Assembly (NCBI GenBank): GCA_041650475.1
Contig: JBAZLD010000008.1
Span: 1-58,267, forward strand
From: JAIPGX01 sp041650475
GTDB lineage: Bacteria; Babelota; Babeliae; Babelales; UASB340
Length of the DNA stretch: 58,267 nucleotides
Direction: 5' to 3'
The notes under the pieces were generated by a model. The model ran no database searches. It had not been told where the DNA came from and saw only the letters and a program-made list of their open reading frames with translations. Positions 1 to 8,499 of the stretch are shown here, in pieces; within the stretch, counting starts at the first letter, position 1; each line of letters starts with the position of its first letter. Made by a program: the position numbers and the translations under genes.

Positions 1-440
1 TAAGTTTTAGTAATTGTTTACAACTTACAGATGATGCTGTTTTTGCTTTTGCGCAGAATTGCCAATTTTTACAAAAGGTTGATTTTTCTTATTGTGATAA
101 AATTACGGATCAATCAATTATAGAGTTAATTAAAAATAATCACCATTGTTATTATATAAATAAAGATTATTTTGCTACTTTATCTAGTATTTTAAAAGAA
201 ATTAATTTAAATAATTGCGTGCAGATTACAGATAAGGCTATTAAAGAAATTGCGTATAATTGTAGATTTTTAGAATTTCTTCACCTTTCTGGATGTAATC
301 AAATTACAGATGAAGCAATAAAAGAGCTTTTATTTTGTTGTCCTAATTTAAGAAGATTATATATTTATGAACGTAATAATATTTCTGATTTATTAATTCA
401 AAAATTTCATGAACATCCAAATTTACAAGTTTTTTACTAA
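1..440 (+). CDS. Leucine-rich-repeat protein, C-terminal part (5' end outside window)
   Basis: The reading frame is open from position 3, before the first internal ATG at 219, so this is the tail of a longer gene cut by the window edge. About 145 residues are visible. They consist of repeats of roughly 26 residues with the pattern L-x-x-C-x-x-I-T-D-x-A-I, the cysteine-containing LRR type of eukaryotic FBXL/AMN1 proteins: LTDDA, ITDQS, ITDKA and ITDEA occur at regular spacing. Such repeats form a curved protein-binding surface. The full LRR protein at 48398-49429 has the same repeat type, so an upstream signal peptide and F-box are possible here but cannot be seen. The partner is unknown. Confidence 0.85.
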   Translation, partial: SFSNCLQLTDDAVFAFAQNCQFLQKVDFSYCDKITDQSIIELIKNNHHCYYINKDYFATLSSILKEINLNNCVQITDKAIKEIAYNCRFLEFLHLSGCNQITDEAIKELLFCCPNLRRLYIYERNNISDLLIQKFHEHPNLQVFY

Positions 441-515
441 TTATCTTGATTTAAAAAATTGTAAATTTATTTAAAATCATAGATAAATTAACATAAAAAT
501 AAAGAATTTTTCTTA

Positions 516-543
516 TTGAAAATATTTTGTTTTTTGTTATGAT
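516..543 (+). promoter_or_regulatory. Possible promoter upstream of typA
   Basis: TTGAAA (516-521), a 16-base spacer and TATGAT (538-543) resemble a sigma-70 promoter, about 105 bases before the typA start. The background is very AT-rich, so chance matches are common. The rest of the 441-649 gap shows only A/T runs. Confidence 0.35.
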
Positions 544-649
544 AAATAGATCAATATTTGGGTATTTGGGGATTTAATAATTTAAAATTAGTTTTTAAAA
601 TTTTTCCAAATATTTTTAAAATTTTTTTTAGGAATTTAGGTAAAAAAAT

Positions 650-2464
650 ATGAATATAAAAAGAGAAGATGTAAGAAATATAGCAATTATTGCCCACGTT
701 GACCATGGAAAAACAACCTTGGTAGATCAAATGTTAAGACAGTCTGGAACATCCTTAACAAAAGATCTAGCTAATACAGAAAGATTAATGGATACCGGTG
801 ATTTAGAAAAAGAACGTGGTATTACAATAACAGCTAAAAATACTGCTATTTGCTTGCCACAAGCAAAAATTAATATCGTAGATACTCCAGGTCACATGGA
901 TTTTGGAGGAGAAGTTGAAAGAACCTTGCAAATGGTTGAAGGTTTTTTATTGCTTGTTGATGCAGCAGAGGGACCATTGCCTGGAACTCGCTTTGTATTG
1001 CAAAAAGCTTTAGCATTAAATTTAAGACCTATGGTTTTAATTAATAAAATAGATAGAAAAGATGCTGATGTAAAAAGAGTGGAAAATGCAATACATGATT
1101 TATTTTTAGAAATAGCAATAGAGGCCGAACATTTAGATTTTCCGATTTTGTATGGCTCTTCAAGAAATGGCTACGTTTCAAGCGATCCAAATGTAAAATC
1201 TGGTAACATGCAACCATTATTTGATTTAATTTTAAGTCATGTGCCTGCACCTGTTCAAAAAGATCAAGATTTACAGCTTTTAATAACAAATATTGATCAC
1301 TCTGATTATGTTGGTTGCATAGGAATTGGTAGAATATTTAGTGGAGAAATTAAGCTTGGAAAGCAAATTATTTGCTGTAAAGATAATAAAGTAAGTAATC
1401 CTACAAAAATAACTAAATTATATCAATTTGAGGGTTTATCCAAAAAAGAAGTAGATAGTGCAAAATTTGGTGACATTGTTGCTATTGCGGGTTTTGAAGG
1501 CGAGGTAACTATTGGAACTACAATTTGTGATATAGATAAACCAAAACCATTGAGTTATGTATCAATAGATGAACCAACCTTATCTGTTTATTTTTCAGTA
1601 AACAATTCACCTTTTTCTGGAAAAGAAGGTAAATTTTTAACTTCCAGACAAATAAGAGATAGATTGTATAAAGAATTAAAAACAAATGTTGCTCTCAGAG
1701 TTGAAGACACAGATTCACCAGAAACCTTTAAAGTTTCTGGTAGAGGTCAATTACACCTAGGTATTTTAATGGAAACCATGAGACGTGAGGGTTATGAATT
1801 TCAGGTATCAGCTCCTGAGGTTATTTATAAAGAAATTAATGGAAAAAAATGTGAACCATTTGAATTATTGACCATTGATGTTGGCGCTGAATATCAGGGT
1901 GTAGTTATGGAGGCTTTGGGTACAAGAAAAGCTATTTTGCAAGAAATGACACCTTACGGTGAAAATAAATTAAAAATGGAATTTAGAATCCCTGCAAGAG
2001 GTTTGATTGGATACAGAAGTCAATTTATGACAGCAACTCGAGGAACTGGTTTATTGAATCATCGCTTTTCAGATTATGGCGAATGTGTTGGGGATATCAC
2101 AGAAAGAATTAACGGTGCAATGGTTTCTATGGAAAATGGCCCTGTTACTGCTTACGCATTGGATGCATTGCAACCAAGAGGAATTTTATTTGTGAGTCCA
2201 ACAATTAATGTGTATGAAGGCATGATTGTTGGTGAGCATAATAGAGAAAATGATATAGATGTTAATCCTGCAAAAAAGAAAAAATTAACAAATATGCGAG
2301 CTTCTGGTTCTGATGATGCCGTAAAATTAGCACCTCCAAAAATTATGACATTGGAAGAATCTCTTGAATGGATTAATGATGATGAACTTATGGAGATTAC
2401 TCCTGAATCTATTAGACTTAGAAAAAGGTATTTGAAGTCTTTTGAAAGAAAAAAGAATAAATAA
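650..2464 (+). CDS. typA: Ribosome-associated GTPase TypA/BipA
   Basis: Translational GTPase that binds the ribosome and helps 50S assembly and stress adaptation. At 604 residues it has the usual family length. The G domain is clear: AHVDHGKT at 15-22, switch I RGIT at 56-59, DTPGH at 78-82 and NKID at 132-135. Domain II and the EF-G-like domains III and V follow, with the TypA C-terminal domain ending in a Lys/Arg-rich tail. The ATG lies after an AGG-containing leader. It is followed 19 bases later by the next gene, so it probably heads the typA-pot-lepB-metG transcript. No key residue is missing. Confidence 0.97.
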   Translation: MNIKREDVRNIAIIAHVDHGKTTLVDQMLRQSGTSLTKDLANTERLMDTGDLEKERGITITAKNTAICLPQAKINIVDTPGHMDFGGEVERTLQMVEGFLLLVDAAEGPLPGTRFVLQKALALNLRPMVLINKIDRKDADVKRVENAIHDLFLEIAIEAEHLDFPILYGSSRNGYVSSDPNVKSGNMQPLFDLILSHVPAPVQKDQDLQLLITNIDHSDYVGCIGIGRIFSGEIKLGKQIICCKDNKVSNPTKITKLYQFEGLSKKEVDSAKFGDIVAIAGFEGEVTIGTTICDIDKPKPLSYVSIDEPTLSVYFSVNNSPFSGKEGKFLTSRQIRDRLYKELKTNVALRVEDTDSPETFKVSGRGQLHLGILMETMRREGYEFQVSAPEVIYKEINGKKCEPFELLTIDVGAEYQGVVMEALGTRKAILQEMTPYGENKLKMEFRIPARGLIGYRSQFMTATRGTGLLNHRFSDYGECVGDITERINGAMVSMENGPVTAYALDALQPRGILFVSPTINVYEGMIVGEHNRENDIDVNPAKKKKLTNMRASGSDDAVKLAPPKIMTLEESLEWINDDELMEITPESIRLRKRYLKSFERKKNK

Positions 2465-2483
2465 TTAAAATTCGGGAATTGTT

Positions 2484-3290
2484 ATGAGTAAAAAAGATTT
2501 AAGTGAAAAACACAATCATGCTAATGGTGCAATCTTAGAAAGGCACAACAATATAAAAGATGAAATTTATTGTCATTTGCCGATTGCAATATTTTCAGTT
2601 GCTTTTTCCATGATAATTCTGAGTTTTTTGAGTTACTTTGATGTTTCAGGGAGTAATTTAAAGGGTGCACATAGACTTTTTCACAATTTTCATTTTTTAC
2701 ATTTATTATTTGCTGGGACAGGAACAATGTTAACTTTTAGAAGATTTTCTAAAAATGTAACAATTGGCATTTTGATTGGTTTTATAGTTCCTGCAATTTT
2801 TTGTACAACATCAGATGCCTTGCTGCCATATGTTGGAGGACGATTGCTGGGGGTTGATATGGAATTGCACTGGTGTTTTTTTCATCATATAAAAACTGTC
2901 AGTACCTTTTTGATTATAGGTATGATTAATGGTTGGATTATGAGTAATCATAATTTGAATAAACAGCTTTTTTATTCTCAGGGGTTTCATTTTTTACATA
3001 TATTTATAAGTTCAATGGCATCTATTTTATATTTGGTGGGTTTTGGATTTTCTGATTGGCATAAACAAATGGGTATTGTTTTTGCTTTTTTAATTTTAGC
3101 TGTTTTGGTTCCATGTACTTTTTCTGATATAGTAGTTCCAATGATATTTGCAAAATTTAATAAAAAAGTTACAAATACAGGATGCGGGTGTTGTATACAT
3201 TCTATGCATTCAGAACATGATATTAATAATATAAAAGTTACCCCAAGTGAAGTTTTTAGTGCAAAAAATAATAGAGAAATAAATAGATAG
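2484..3290 (+). CDS. His-rich six-helix membrane protein with internal duplication, unknown function
   Basis: I do not recognise the family. The 268 residues have a hydrophilic His-containing N-terminus and about six hydrophobic segments (roughly 31-51, 70-85, 91-115, 136-153, 169-188, 196-223). The two halves look like copies. Each has HFLH (70-73 and 169-172), then some 40 residues later a VP...SD...P motif (VP 102-103 with SD 110-111 and P115; VP 209-210 with SD 214-215 and P219). A HWCFFHH stretch (129-135) links them. The C-terminal tail has a CGCC cluster followed by several His (234-245). Membrane-embedded His pairs and a Cys/His tail suggest metal binding or transport, but this is inference. 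It sits between typA and potA with short gaps, so it is probably cotranscribed. Confidence 0.8.
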   Translation: MSKKDLSEKHNHANGAILERHNNIKDEIYCHLPIAIFSVAFSMIILSFLSYFDVSGSNLKGAHRLFHNFHFLHLLFAGTGTMLTFRRFSKNVTIGILIGFIVPAIFCTTSDALLPYVGGRLLGVDMELHWCFFHHIKTVSTFLIIGMINGWIMSNHNLNKQLFYSQGFHFLHIFISSMASILYLVGFGFSDWHKQMGIVFAFLILAVLVPCTFSDIVVPMIFAKFNKKVTNTGCGCCIHSMHSEHDINNIKVTPSEVFSAKNNREINR

Positions 3291-3328
3291 TAGCGCCAAA
3301 TAATCAAGTATAAATAAAGGGTGGTTCG

Positions 3329-4420
3329 GTGAGGCAGATTAGATTCGAAAATGTGACAAAATCTTTTGATGGAGAGTTAATTTTAAATAAATTGAATTTA
3401 ACTATTCCAGCTGGACAATTTTTTGCTTTATTGGGGCCCAGTGGATGTGGAAAAACTACTTTATTAAGATTATTGGCAGGTTTTGAATCTGTAGATTCTG
3501 GTAAAATTTATTTAGGTGATCAAGATATTACTCATGAACCTATATATAAGAGAAAAATTAATACTGTTTTTCAACAATATGCACTTTTTCCACATTTATC
3601 AGTTTTTGAAAACGTTGCTTATAGTTTAAGAATAAAAAAATTAAAAGAGAGTGTTATCGTAGAAAAGGTTAGCGATGTTTTAAAAACAGTCCGTCTTTTA
3701 GGTTTTGAATCAAAATCTATAAATAGCCTTTCTGGTGGTCAACAACAAAGAGTGGCTCTTGCAAGAGCTATTGTTAGTGAACCAGATGTTCTTCTTTTAG
3801 ATGAACCATTGGCAGCCTTAGATCCAAGATTGAAAGAAAAAGTTTTAATTGATCTTATAAACTTGCAAGATAAATTAAAAACTACATTTTTATATGTTAC
3901 TCATGATCAATTTGAGGCATTAACTGTTGCGGATCAGATGTCTATAATGAATTTAGAAGGGAATATTGAACAAATTGGTAGTCCTAAGGAGATTTATGAA
4001 TTTCCTTTTTCTAGATTTGTTGCAAGTTTTGTTGGAAGTACAAATTTTTTAGAAGGCGTTTTAAGAGTACAAGAAGACAAAATGCTTGTTGAAGTTGAAG
4101 GCCTTGGCCGGTTTACAGTTTTTTCTCCTATAAAAAAAGATTGGTTTATTCCGGGGGGTAGATTGTTTATGGGAATTAGACCTGAAAAAATTTTTATAAG
4201 TAAAAAGGAGATAACAGGATTTTCAAACCATTTAATTGGTAAAGTTAATAATATAATCTATTATGGCCGTTCTACTCAATATGATGTACGATTGAGAAAT
4301 GGTAAAATGTTAACTGTCTTCGAACAAAATGAAGAACATTTTCCTCAGCAAGAAATAGATTATTATGATCAGGTAAATTTATACTTTCAAAAAGAAAATG
4401 TTATTTTATTAGATCATTAG
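3329..4420 (+). CDS. potA: Spermidine/putrescine ABC transporter ATPase PotA
   Basis: ATPase subunit that powers polyamine uptake at the inner membrane. It is 363 residues, close to E. coli PotA. Walker A GPSGCGKTT is at 36-44, the Q-loop follows (FQQYALFPH), the signature LSGGQQQR is near 134 and Walker B LLLDEPLAALD near 155, followed by the H-loop THD. The C-terminal 120 residues form the regulatory TOBE-like domain. The start is GTG, with AAAGGG about 8 bases upstream. potB, potC and potD follow in order, which fixes the substrate class as polyamine; the exact polyamine cannot be read from sequence. Confidence 0.93.
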   Translation: MRQIRFENVTKSFDGELILNKLNLTIPAGQFFALLGPSGCGKTTLLRLLAGFESVDSGKIYLGDQDITHEPIYKRKINTVFQQYALFPHLSVFENVAYSLRIKKLKESVIVEKVSDVLKTVRLLGFESKSINSLSGGQQQRVALARAIVSEPDVLLLDEPLAALDPRLKEKVLIDLINLQDKLKTTFLYVTHDQFEALTVADQMSIMNLEGNIEQIGSPKEIYEFPFSRFVASFVGSTNFLEGVLRVQEDKMLVEVEGLGRFTVFSPIKKDWFIPGGRLFMGIRPEKIFISKKEITGFSNHLIGKVNNIIYYGRSTQYDVRLRNGKMLTVFEQNEEHFPQQEIDYYDQVNLYFQKENVILLDH

Positions 4421-4431
4421 CTTTAGGGTTT

Positions 4432-5298
4432 ATGTTGATGGGTGTTTTAAAAAAGATATTTAGAGAAGATTTGCCATTTGTTTTTGCTGCGCCTGCCTTA
4501 ATTTGGCAGATTTTTTTTGTTTATTTACCACTATTTGTTCTTTTTTTACAAAGTCTAGATTTCAGATTTTCTAATTATTCTGGTTTATTAAATAATCTTT
4601 TTTTTAATGTTATAGCAAATTCTTTTATTTTAGCTTTTATTACGGCAACTATTTGTTTGTTTGTTGCGTATCCTGTAGCATATTTTTTATCTATGAAAGT
4701 AAAAAGATTTAAAAATTTTTTACTTTTTTCTTTAATTTTACCATCATGGACAAGTTTTATTGTGCAGGTTTATGCCTGGATTTTTTTATTACAAAAAAAT
4801 GGACCGTTTAATATTATACTTTATAAATTAGGCATAATTTCAAAATCAACTCATCTTTTAAATAATTATTTTGCAATTATATTAGGTATGGTTTATTGTT
4901 ATTTGCCATTTATGATTTTACCTATTTATACTGTTTTAGAAAAAATGGATAAAAGGTTAATAGAAGTTTCTGCTGATTTAGGTGCAAATAAAATTCAAAC
5001 CTTTAAAAAAGTAATTTTACCATTGTCAAGTACAGGAATAATGGCAGGTTTTTTATTGGTATTTATTCCAGCGTTTGGTGAATTTGCTATTCCTGATTTA
5101 TTGGGAGGTGGTAAAAAGATTTTTTGGGGATCTTTAATTGTTGATAAGTTTTTAATGACAAGAGAATGGGGATCTGGAGCAGCCTTTGCGTTTATAGGGA
5201 TTTTAATATTATTAATATTTTTTACCTTTTTTTATTTTATTTATAGGTTTTTAATAAAATTTATTAGAACTAAAAAATTATGGGGAGGTTATGAATAG
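4432..5298 (+). CDS. potB: Polyamine ABC transporter permease PotB
   Basis: Inner-membrane permease, 288 residues, with about six transmembrane helices. The cytoplasmic coupling loop that docks on PotA is visible as an EAA-like motif (EVSADLGANKIQTFKKVILP) about two thirds along. The gene starts 11 bases after potA. Two in-frame ATGs (4432 and 4438) are possible; AGGG at 4426-4429 suits the second slightly better. The next gene begins 3 bases after the stop, so the pair is certainly translated from one message. Confidence 0.92.
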   Translation: MLMGVLKKIFREDLPFVFAAPALIWQIFFVYLPLFVLFLQSLDFRFSNYSGLLNNLFFNVIANSFILAFITATICLFVAYPVAYFLSMKVKRFKNFLLFSLILPSWTSFIVQVYAWIFLLQKNGPFNIILYKLGIISKSTHLLNNYFAIILGMVYCYLPFMILPIYTVLEKMDKRLIEVSADLGANKIQTFKKVILPLSSTGIMAGFLLVFIPAFGEFAIPDLLGGGKKIFWGSLIVDKFLMTREWGSGAAFAFIGILILLIFFTFFYFIYRFLIKFIRTKKLWGGYE

Positions 5299-5301
5299 AT
5301 T

Positions 5302-6111
5302 ATGAATAAAATAAAAATTACTGGTAATAGAAATTTATTAGGCAAAATTTTACCAACTTTACTTATTATATTGTCATATTTATTTTTGTATCTTCCTATT
5401 TTTATTTTAATACTATTTTCTTTTAATGAGTCTAGCGTTAGCATTCATTGGACAGGTTTTTCTTTAAAATGGTATTTAAATCTTTTTAATTCACCAGAAA
5501 TAGGTAGAGCTTTAATGGTATCTTTATTTGTTGCATTTTCCTCTACTATTTTAAGTCTTTTTTTATCTACAAGTTTGGTTTTGGCTGGAAGATGGTGGAA
5601 AAATTCTTTTTTTAATAATATTTTTTATGTCAATATTATATTGCCAGATATCATATTGGCAATTTGTATTTTGAGTATTTTTTCTTTTTTAAAAATACCT
5701 TTGGGATATACAAGTTTGATTGTTGGTCATACTATAATAGGCTTAGGATTTGCTGTGCCAATTATTAGATCAAGGTTTGTTGAAATAGATCCGTTTTTGA
5801 CAGAAGCATCCTTGGATTTAGGTGCTGGTTATATGCAAACATTTATAAAAATTGTTTTGCCTTTACTTAAACCATCTTTAATAGCAGCAGCTTTGTTAGT
5901 ATTTACTTTATCTTTAGATGATTTTTTAATAGCATTTTTTTGTTCTAGCCCTACAGTTCAAACTCTTTCTGTTTATGTTTATTCTATGATAAAAACATGG
6001 ATTGATCCTACAATAAATGCGGTGTCTACATTATTGTTAGTTATAAGTAGTTTATTGGTCTTATTAGTTTGTTCTTTTAAGGTTGTAGACAGGGTAATAT
6101 CAAATGAATAA
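5302..6111 (+). CDS. potC: Polyamine ABC transporter permease PotC
   Basis: Second permease of the polyamine importer, 269 residues, about six membrane helices. Its coupling loop (EASLDLGAGYMQTFIKIVLP) matches that of PotB, as expected for the heterodimer. The N-terminal hydrophobic segment and the SFNESS-like periplasmic motif after the first helix are typical of PotC. Start at ATG 5302, just after GGAGG at 5283-5287 inside the potB end. The 3' end overlaps potD by 8 bases, showing translational coupling. Confidence 0.92.
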   Translation: MNKIKITGNRNLLGKILPTLLIILSYLFLYLPIFILILFSFNESSVSIHWTGFSLKWYLNLFNSPEIGRALMVSLFVAFSSTILSLFLSTSLVLAGRWWKNSFFNNIFYVNIILPDIILAICILSIFSFLKIPLGYTSLIVGHTIIGLGFAVPIIRSRFVEIDPFLTEASLDLGAGYMQTFIKIVLPLLKPSLIAAALLVFTLSLDDFLIAFFCSSPTVQTLSVYVYSMIKTWIDPTINAVSTLLLVISSLLVLLVCSFKVVDRVISNE

Positions 6112-7204
6112 TGAAAAAATAAAAAAATTTGAAAATAAATTTTTACCCAAGATTACAATTATATTATTTTATTTTTTTCTTATTTTATTTTTTTTGTATT
6201 TATCCAGTTTTTATAATTTTTTTTTCAAACCATCTAAAGTTATAAATGTTTTTACTTTTACTGATATGATCCCAAGGTCTGTTGTAAGCGAATTTGAAAA
6301 AAAAACAGGTATTTCTGTAAGACTAAAATATTTTGATAATAATGAAGAGTTAATTGCAAAATTAAAATTAGATAAAGGCTCCGGATATGATTTAATTACA
6401 AGCTCTGATTATGCCATTGAGCTTTTGCGTAAAGAAAATTTGTTAAAAAAAATAGATAAATCAAAAATTATTAATATTCAGGATATAGATTCTCGATTTC
6501 TTAATCTCTATTTTGATCCTGAAAATAATTATAGTCTGCCTATAGCGTGGTCTGTAGAAGGGATAGTTTTTAAAAAAAATTTATTTAAAAACTATCAAAA
6601 TTTTATAAATTGGGATTTTATTTTTAAAGATCCAATATTTGATTATAAAATTTGTATGTTAGATACTCCACGTGAAGTTTTTTATTTAGCGGCGAATTAT
6701 CTTTTTAATAGATCTTATGATTTAAGTAAAGAGCAATTAGGATTTATAAAAGAAATTTTGATTAAACAAAAAAAATGGGTAGAAATTTATATGAGCGGAA
6801 GCTTACAATATTATCTTTTGGCTGATATTGTACCTATGGCAGTTTCTTCTAGTGCGTTTGCAAAAAAATTATTAGAAATAAGTGATGATTTTGATTTTAT
6901 TTTGCCTAAGCAGGGCTCCTTTTTTATTGTAGATAACATAGCAATCCCTGTGCATACTAATAAATCAGATTTAGTTTATCAGTTTATTAATTTTTTAACT
7001 ACAGCTCAAAATTCTACGTTAAATTTTGTTGAACATGGTTACAATCCGGTAAACAAAAAAGCTTATTCTTTAATAAATAAAAAATTTATAGAAAATAATA
7101 ATTTTTTTCCTATTGGTGAAAATTTTAAAAGGCTTTATTTGATAGATAATAAAATAGATATAAAAACAATAGAAGATTTGTGGCTTTCAGTAAAATTAGC
7201 TTAA
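6104..7204 (+). CDS. potD: Polyamine-binding protein PotD, membrane-anchored
   Basis: Solute-binding subunit of the potABCD importer, 366 residues. A positively charged N-terminus is followed by one strongly hydrophobic helix (about 17-40) with no obvious signal-peptidase site, so it looks like a membrane-tethered binding protein rather than a free periplasmic one. The mature part begins with VFTFTDMIP...FEKKTGI, the usual PotD opening (Y/F-x-W/F..IP...FEK.TGI), followed by a YDL(I/V) segment (DLITSSDYAIELL). Overlaps potC by 8 bases. The residues that decide spermidine versus putrescine were not resolved. Confidence 0.88.
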   Translation: MNNEKIKKFENKFLPKITIILFYFFLILFFLYLSSFYNFFFKPSKVINVFTFTDMIPRSVVSEFEKKTGISVRLKYFDNNEELIAKLKLDKGSGYDLITSSDYAIELLRKENLLKKIDKSKIINIQDIDSRFLNLYFDPENNYSLPIAWSVEGIVFKKNLFKNYQNFINWDFIFKDPIFDYKICMLDTPREVFYLAANYLFNRSYDLSKEQLGFIKEILIKQKKWVEIYMSGSLQYYLLADIVPMAVSSSAFAKKLLEISDDFDFILPKQGSFFIVDNIAIPVHTNKSDLVYQFINFLTTAQNSTLNFVEHGYNPVNKKAYSLINKKFIENNNFFPIGENFKRLYLIDNKIDIKTIEDLWLSVKLA

Positions 7205-7242
7205 AAAGTTTTTATTTAGAACATAATTTATTTGGAGAATGT

Positions 7243-8499
7243 ATGGAAAATTTAAAAGAAAAATTTGAAAAATTATATTCGAAATATAAAGACAAGAAAA
7301 ATTTTTTTGAAAAAATTATAAAAAAGTGGCAACGCAAAAATAAAACAGATTTATATAAACAGGCTAACGATTTATTACATCAAGCTGATAATTATTCAAA
7401 GCAGTTAGCAGAAGGTTTTATTGCAACAGTTGAATCGCAGCCTGATAAGGTTTTGCAAGAAAAAATGTTTAAAGATTTTAAAAAAGTTTATAAGCAATTA
7501 AATTCTATTACAAAACCAGAATGGAGACAGTGGATTGAAGCTATAATATTTGTTGGTGGTCTTGTTTTTATTTTAAGAACATATGCTTTTGGTCTTTATC
7601 ATGTTCCAACAGGATCTGCTGAACCAAATATTTTAGTTGGTGATAGAATTTGGGGAAATAAATTTATTTACAATATAAAAAAAATTAAAAGAGGTGATTT
7701 AGTTATTTTTGATAATCCTGAATTTTTTTATAATAAATCAAATATTATTGATTATTATTGGCAAAAATATATTGGTTTTCCAATACCGCTTTTAGGTTTA
7801 AGCTCTGGTCCAGATAATTGGGTTAAAAGGGTAATTGCTATTCCTGGGGATACAATTGAGGGTAAAATAGAAGATGGCAAGACTACGATTTATTTAAATG
7901 GCAAAAAATTAGATGAAACAAAATATGTAAACCCATATCCATTAATAAGATTAAAAAAGAGCACTGGCTTGATCGATTTGGATTCTTTTGGGCCATTTAG
8001 GATTCCTGGTTTTTTACGTAAACAAGAAAACATTGTTCGTTATACATATGTACCTGAAAAAGATTTGAAAAATCAGCCATACTATTCAATAGAAAAAGAT
8101 GAGATAGTAAGAAAACCTGATGGCAATTATATTTTAAGTTTACCATATACTCCAACTTATGAATCAGGTTATTTTTATCAAGAAATAGCAAATAGTGTAG
8201 ATAGTTTTGGTCCAATAACTTTACCTGAAGGAAAATTCTGGGCGATGGGTGATAGTCGCAAAAATAGTAGAGATAGCAGATATTGGGGTTTTTTGGATGA
8301 AAATTTAATTCATGGAAGAGCAAGTTTTGTTATTTTTTCTGTAGATAGTCAAGAACCATTTTGGTTGTTTGAATTTATAAAACATCCAATTAAATTTTGG
8401 ACTAATTTTTTAAGATGGGATAGATTTTTTAAAAAACTAAATAATCTTAAAATTGAATCATATAAATCAAATCAAGAGGCTTTAGATGCCAAAAAGTAA
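7243..8499 (+). CDS. lepB: Signal peptidase I
   Basis: Serine/lysine protease that removes signal peptides from exported proteins at the membrane. I chose ATG 7243 because GGAG at 7234-7237 precedes it; an upstream in-frame ATG at 7180 would overlap potD and lacks a site. The 418-residue protein has a long charged cytoplasmic N-terminus (about 95 residues) and one membrane helix. The catalytic Ser is S125 in GSAEPN (the usual SMEP reads SAEP). The catalytic Lys is about K195 in WVKRVIAIPGD, and the GDSRKNSRDSRYWG box follows. A large insertion separates Lys and GDS boxes. The many exported proteins nearby are its likely substrates. The end overlaps metG by 14 bases. Confidence 0.93.
   Translation: MENLKEKFEKLYSKYKDKKNFFEKIIKKWQRKNKTDLYKQANDLLHQADNYSKQLAEGFIATVESQPDKVLQEKMFKDFKKVYKQLNSITKPEWRQWIEAIIFVGGLVFILRTYAFGLYHVPTGSAEPNILVGDRIWGNKFIYNIKKIKRGDLVIFDNPEFFYNKSNIIDYYWQKYIGFPIPLLGLSSGPDNWVKRVIAIPGDTIEGKIEDGKTTIYLNGKKLDETKYVNPYPLIRLKKSTGLIDLDSFGPFRIPGFLRKQENIVRYTYVPEKDLKNQPYYSIEKDEIVRKPDGNYILSLPYTPTYESGYFYQEIANSVDSFGPITLPEGKFWAMGDSRKNSRDSRYWGFLDENLIHGRASFVIFSVDSQEPFWLFEFIKHPIKFWTNFLRWDRFFKKLNNLKIESYKSNQEALDAKK

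Noticed and set aside
7180..7242. Upstream ATG for lepB
   Set aside because: It overlaps the potD end and has no ribosome site, while ATG 7243 has GGAG.
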